Assembly: GCA_039029195.1 (NCBI GenBank)
Contig: JBCCGR010000046.1
Span: forward strand, 1 to 37,038
Reading direction: 5' to 3'
Source of the DNA: JBCCGR01 sp039029195
Lineage (GTDB): Bacteria > Pseudomonadota > Alphaproteobacteria > Rhizobiales > Rhizobiaceae
Length of the DNA stretch: 37,038 nt
Part shown: in pieces, positions 34,317 through 37,038 of the stretch
How positions within the stretch are numbered: position 1 is the stretch's first letter
Layout: every line of letters begins with the position of its first letter
Program-made: the position numbers and the translations under genes
Notes under the pieces: model-generated
Told to the model about the DNA's origin: nothing
The model's input: only the letters and a program-made list of their open reading frames with translations
Database searches by the model: none

Positions 34317-35717
34317 ATGGAACGCCGCCTTTCAGCCATTCTGGCTTCCGACATGGTTGGTTATTCACGTCTCATGGAAACCGATGAGATGGACGTTCTG
34401 ATGCGGCAGAAGTCCCATCGCAACGAGCTCATCGACCCGGCAATTGAGCGGCATCATGGCGAGATCGTAAAGACTACAGGCGACGGACTTCTGGTCACTT
34501 TTGCTTCGGTTCTTGATGCCGTGAAGTGCGCGCTTTCCATTCAAAGCGCCATGCCGGAGCGCGAAGCCAGCCACAAGGAAGACAACCGGATCGCCTTCAG
34601 GATCGGCATCAATCTTGGCGATGTCATATTCGATGATGATGACGTGTTCGGCGATGGCGTGAACGTTGCCGCGCGTCTTGAATCGCTCTCTGAACCCGGT
34701 GGCGTTTGCATATCCGACATCGTCTACCAGTCCGTGCCAGACAAAATTGAAGCCTCGTTTCGCGATATGGGCAGCCAGCGGGTGAAAAACATCTCCCGAC
34801 CCATCAAGGTTTGGCAGTGGACGCCATCAGCCGCACCGGTAGTGGAAGCACCAGAAGTTTCCGTTCAACAGCGGGTGCGATTTCAGCGAACCGATGATGG
34901 TGTCAATCTGGCCTGGGCAACCACTGGCAATGGCATTCCGATGCTGAAGGCGCCCAACTGGATGGGGCATATCGAATATGAGTGGACCAGCCCGTTCTGG
35001 GCTGATTTTCTCTCGGAGTTTTCCAGCCGCTGTAATCTGGTGCGTTTTGACCAACGCGGCACCGGCCTTTCAGACTGGGATGTGGAAGACATCTCAGAAG
35101 ATCGCATGATCGACGATATGCTCACGATTGCCGATGCTGCGGGGCTTGAAACCTTTGGGCTGTTTGGCATCAGCCAGGGCGCCGGATTCTCGATTCAGTT
35201 TGCAGCGCGTCATCCGGAAAGGGTTCGTTTCCTGATACTTCTCAACGGACTGACGCGTGGCCGAATGAGGCGCGGCGACCCGGAGGCCGAAGAGATTCAC
35301 GTGATGGCCCAGAACATGATCAGTGCGGGTTGGGGGTCTACCAATCCGACTTTCAGGAACTTTTTCACCTCGGCGTTCATGCCCCACTCTACCGTTGATC
35401 AGCGCGCCAGTTTTGATGAAATGCAGCGGCTTTCCACCAACACCGAAAACGCGCTTCAAATTTTGAACATGAACGCACAGATGGAGGTGCACGATCGCGC
35501 CAGGGAAATTCACAAGCCAACGCTGGTTGCGCACCAGAAGGACGATCTTTTCGTCCCAGCAAACATCGGGCGTGGGGCGGCCCGCGACATTCCAAATTCA
35601 ATCTTCGTTGAACTGCCCGGCGCAAACCACGCGCTCATTCGTGGGTATCCGGGTTTCACCGAGTTTTTCGATCATCTGGACACGTTTCTGGCCGAGCACA
35701 CAGGTGAAGACGCATGA
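34317..35717 (+). CDS. Class III nucleotide cyclase fused to alpha/beta hydrolase
   Basis: A 466-residue two-domain protein. Residues 1-168 form a class III cyclase homology domain with metal-binding D12 (LASDMVGYSRLM) and D56 (TTGDGLLVTF), and the transition-state pair N116/R120 (GVNVAARLE). All catalytic positions appear present, so cAMP production is plausible. Residues about 185-466 are an alpha/beta hydrolase: oxyanion region, nucleophile S286 (FGISQGAG), acid D409 or D410, and H438 (PGANHALI). This architecture recurs in Hyphomicrobiales. The lipid- or ester-like ligand of the hydrolase part is unknown; it may sense a small molecule for the cyclase. The start region overlaps the end of a decayed omp gene. 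Confidence 0.9.
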   Translation: MERRLSAILASDMVGYSRLMETDEMDVLMRQKSHRNELIDPAIERHHGEIVKTTGDGLLVTFASVLDAVKCALSIQSAMPEREASHKEDNRIAFRIGINLGDVIFDDDDVFGDGVNVAARLESLSEPGGVCISDIVYQSVPDKIEASFRDMGSQRVKNISRPIKVWQWTPSAAPVVEAPEVSVQQRVRFQRTDDGVNLAWATTGNGIPMLKAPNWMGHIEYEWTSPFWADFLSEFSSRCNLVRFDQRGTGLSDWDVEDISEDRMIDDMLTIADAAGLETFGLFGISQGAGFSIQFAARHPERVRFLILLNGLTRGRMRRGDPEAEEIHVMAQNMISAGWGSTNPTFRNFFTSAFMPHSTVDQRASFDEMQRLSTNTENALQILNMNAQMEVHDRAREIHKPTLVAHQKDDLFVPANIGRGAARDIPNSIFVELPGANHALIRGYPGFTEFFDHLDTFLAEHTGEDA

Positions 35718-35795
35718 GCCAGTTTCTCCATTCCAACGGCCACACTTGCCGTGCGGATGAGCGTGGGTTCACCAACCGATAGGAGGGCACGTGAA

Positions 35796-36734
35796 ATGAA
35801 TATCTTGGTCATGGGTGCGGGCGCACTGGGCGGCTACTTTGGCGGTCGGCTGGCAGGTGCAGGACACAACGTGACATTTGTGGCGAGAGGCGCACATCTT
35901 GAGGCCATGCAACGCGATGGTTTGAAGATCGAAAGCCCGACTGGCAATCTGCACCTTCCAAAGGTTCAAGCCGTCGGCCAGCCGGAACCGGATGGTAGTG
36001 CAGAAATCGTCTTGTTTTTGGTCAAGAATTTTGACGTGGAGTCCGCGGCTCAATCGCTCCTGCCCTGCCTCAATCCGAATAGCGTCAATGTGACATTGCA
36101 AAATGGTGTTTCCACGCCCCAACGGCTGGGCGAAATTGTGGGACCTGAATGTGTTGCGCCGGGCATTGCCTTCATTCCGGCCACAGTTCGGGAACCAGGC
36201 GTAATCCTGCACGGCGCCGCATTGCAAAGGCTGGCGTTTTCCAAGGGCACCGAAGCCAATGCGGATCGCATTAACATGCTCGCCTCAGCTCTTCGGGAGG
36301 TCGGGGCCGAAGTCACGGTGTCAGACGATGTGCAAGTTATGCTGTGGAGCAAGTTCGTGTTTTTGAGCGCCCTTAGCGCACTCACAACCCTGACCCGTCT
36401 CGATGTCGGGCCAGTGCGAGACACGCCGGAGACGGCTGCTCTCTTTCGGCAGGCTATGGAGGAAACCGCGGCGGTTGGAAAAGTCCTGTGCCCGGACCTG
36501 CCAGAAAGCACCGTTGATGAGCAATGGCAGTTTTTGTTGAGCCTGCCTGATACAGTTCACGCGTCAATGCTCGATGATCTCAACAACGGCAAACCGCTCG
36601 AACTGAATTATCTCAGTGGAGATGTTTCCCGGCTGGGCCGGGAAAACGGCATCCTAACACCGCTGCATGATTTCGTCACGGCGACCCTGCAACCTTTTGT
36701 GAATGGAGCGCCGGATGCAGGGCGCGGAGTGTAG
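35796..36734 (+). CDS. 2-dehydropantoate 2-reductase-like protein (PanE/ApbA family)
   Basis: A 312-residue NADPH-dependent ketoacid reductase of the ApbA/PanE family. The N-terminal Rossmann motif is MNILVMGAGALGGYFGGRLA, and the family LVKNFD segment follows near residue 77. The substrate pocket carries the lysine in MLWSKFVFLSALSALTTL near residue 185, and the C-terminal helical domain contains SMLDDLNNGKPLELNYLSGD. Several ApbA paralogues act on other 2-ketoacids or unknown substrates, so pantothenate synthesis is not certain. The ATG at 35796 has a strong AGGAGGG upstream. It follows the cyclase gene by 78 nt. Confidence 0.87.
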   Translation: MNILVMGAGALGGYFGGRLAGAGHNVTFVARGAHLEAMQRDGLKIESPTGNLHLPKVQAVGQPEPDGSAEIVLFLVKNFDVESAAQSLLPCLNPNSVNVTLQNGVSTPQRLGEIVGPECVAPGIAFIPATVREPGVILHGAALQRLAFSKGTEANADRINMLASALREVGAEVTVSDDVQVMLWSKFVFLSALSALTTLTRLDVGPVRDTPETAALFRQAMEETAAVGKVLCPDLPESTVDEQWQFLLSLPDTVHASMLDDLNNGKPLELNYLSGDVSRLGRENGILTPLHDFVTATLQPFVNGAPDAGRGV

Positions 36735-36762
36735 CCCCGCCCCCTGATTTTGTTGAATTCGA

Positions 36763-37038
36763 TCAGAACTTGAACCGCAGACCAATGTTCACACCGAAAT
36801 TATCAATGTCGCCGGTCACATTGCCCGTGTTGACACCGGCAGCCGTGAGCCTGGGGCTCGCCGCATCAAAAATGCGCTGATAGCGGCCATCAAGGGTCAG
36901 CGATACCCGTTCCGTCAGATCATAGGCCACACCAACGATCACCTGACCTGCGAAATTCGTGTCATTGTCGTTGATGTTGATCCCGGGGCCATAGACAAAG
37001 CTCTGGTCGGTGAACGCGATACCAAGACCAGCACCGAC
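36763..37038 (-). CDS. Outer-membrane beta-barrel protein, C-terminal part
   Basis: The minus strand is open from the window edge to a TGA at 36763-36765, giving the last 91 residues. They contain alternating beta-strand patterns (VGAGLGIAFTDQSFVYG, GQVIVGVAYDLTERVSLTLD) and end FGVNIGLRFKF with the C-terminal Phe required for BAM-dependent assembly. It fits the OMP_b-brl/Omp25-like porin group of Hyphomicrobiales. The 5' part lies outside the window. It converges on the PanE-like gene with a 28-nt gap. Confidence 0.88.
   Translation of the reverse strand, partial: VGAGLGIAFTDQSFVYGPGININDNDTNFAGQVIVGVAYDLTERVSLTLDGRYQRIFDAASPRLTAAGVNTGNVTGDIDNFGVNIGLRFKF

Overview
The window reads as chromosomal DNA of an alphaproteobacterium, most likely in the Hyphomicrobiales (Rhizobiales; Phyllobacteriaceae, Ahrensiaceae or Stappiaceae-like). 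The reasons are a phosphatidylcholine synthase of the rhizobial Pcs type, HspQ, the aroQ-accB-accC-aat gene order, a CHD-cyclase/hydrolase fusion protein and an outer-membrane barrel of the rhizobial/Brucella Omp type. This placement is inferred from gene families and order; no database search was possible.

Layout. At 1-45 is the 5' part of a minus-strand tRNA-Ser(UGA). A compact minus-strand operon at 205-4893 encodes a BMP-family (nucleoside-type) ABC importer. It is followed on the same strand by a quinone oxidoreductase-like enzyme, a TerC membrane protein coupled to phosphatidylcholine synthase, and a DUF2182/DUF1326 pair. Next come a UbiH-like flavin hydroxylase, an AEC carrier, hspQ, a spacer with REP-like hairpins and a PLP aminotransferase. 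A plus-strand housekeeping block at 13.6-18.9 kb encodes an M48 protease, a DsbA-like protein with a clear terminator, aroQ, accB, accC and aat.

From 18.9 kb the window becomes accessory. A small cassette (DUF4142 protein, amicyanin-like cupredoxin, divergent AraC regulator) lies between aat and a second, truncated and frameshifted copy of the aat 3' end (about 21145-21330). At 22.4 kb a LysR regulator diverges from an 11-kb plus-strand gene cluster, 22474-33703. It encodes a maleylacetate reductase, a five-component HAAT/Liv-type importer, a TfdB-like flavin phenol hydroxylase, a hydroxyquinol 1,2-dioxygenase-like enzyme, a GST module resembling tetrachlorohydroquinone dehalogenases, and a flotillin-like SPFH protein. 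Two of these activities are fused in unusual ways: the last Liv permease runs without a stop into the hydroxylase (27219-30110), and the GST module is fused to the intradiol dioxygenase (30107-32032).

Together the cluster predicts uptake of a (probably halogenated or polyhydroxylated) aromatic compound, hydroxylation at the inner face of the membrane, possible glutathione-dependent dehalogenation, ring cleavage and reduction of maleylacetate to 3-oxoadipate. The flotillin may act as a membrane scaffold. This is the strongest candidate for an undescribed system in the window: a membrane-tethered, transporter-coupled hydroxyquinol-type pathway. The right end holds a remnant of an outer-membrane barrel gene, a cyclase-alpha/beta-hydrolase fusion, a 2-dehydropantoate 2-reductase-like gene and the 3' part of an intact barrel gene related to the remnant.
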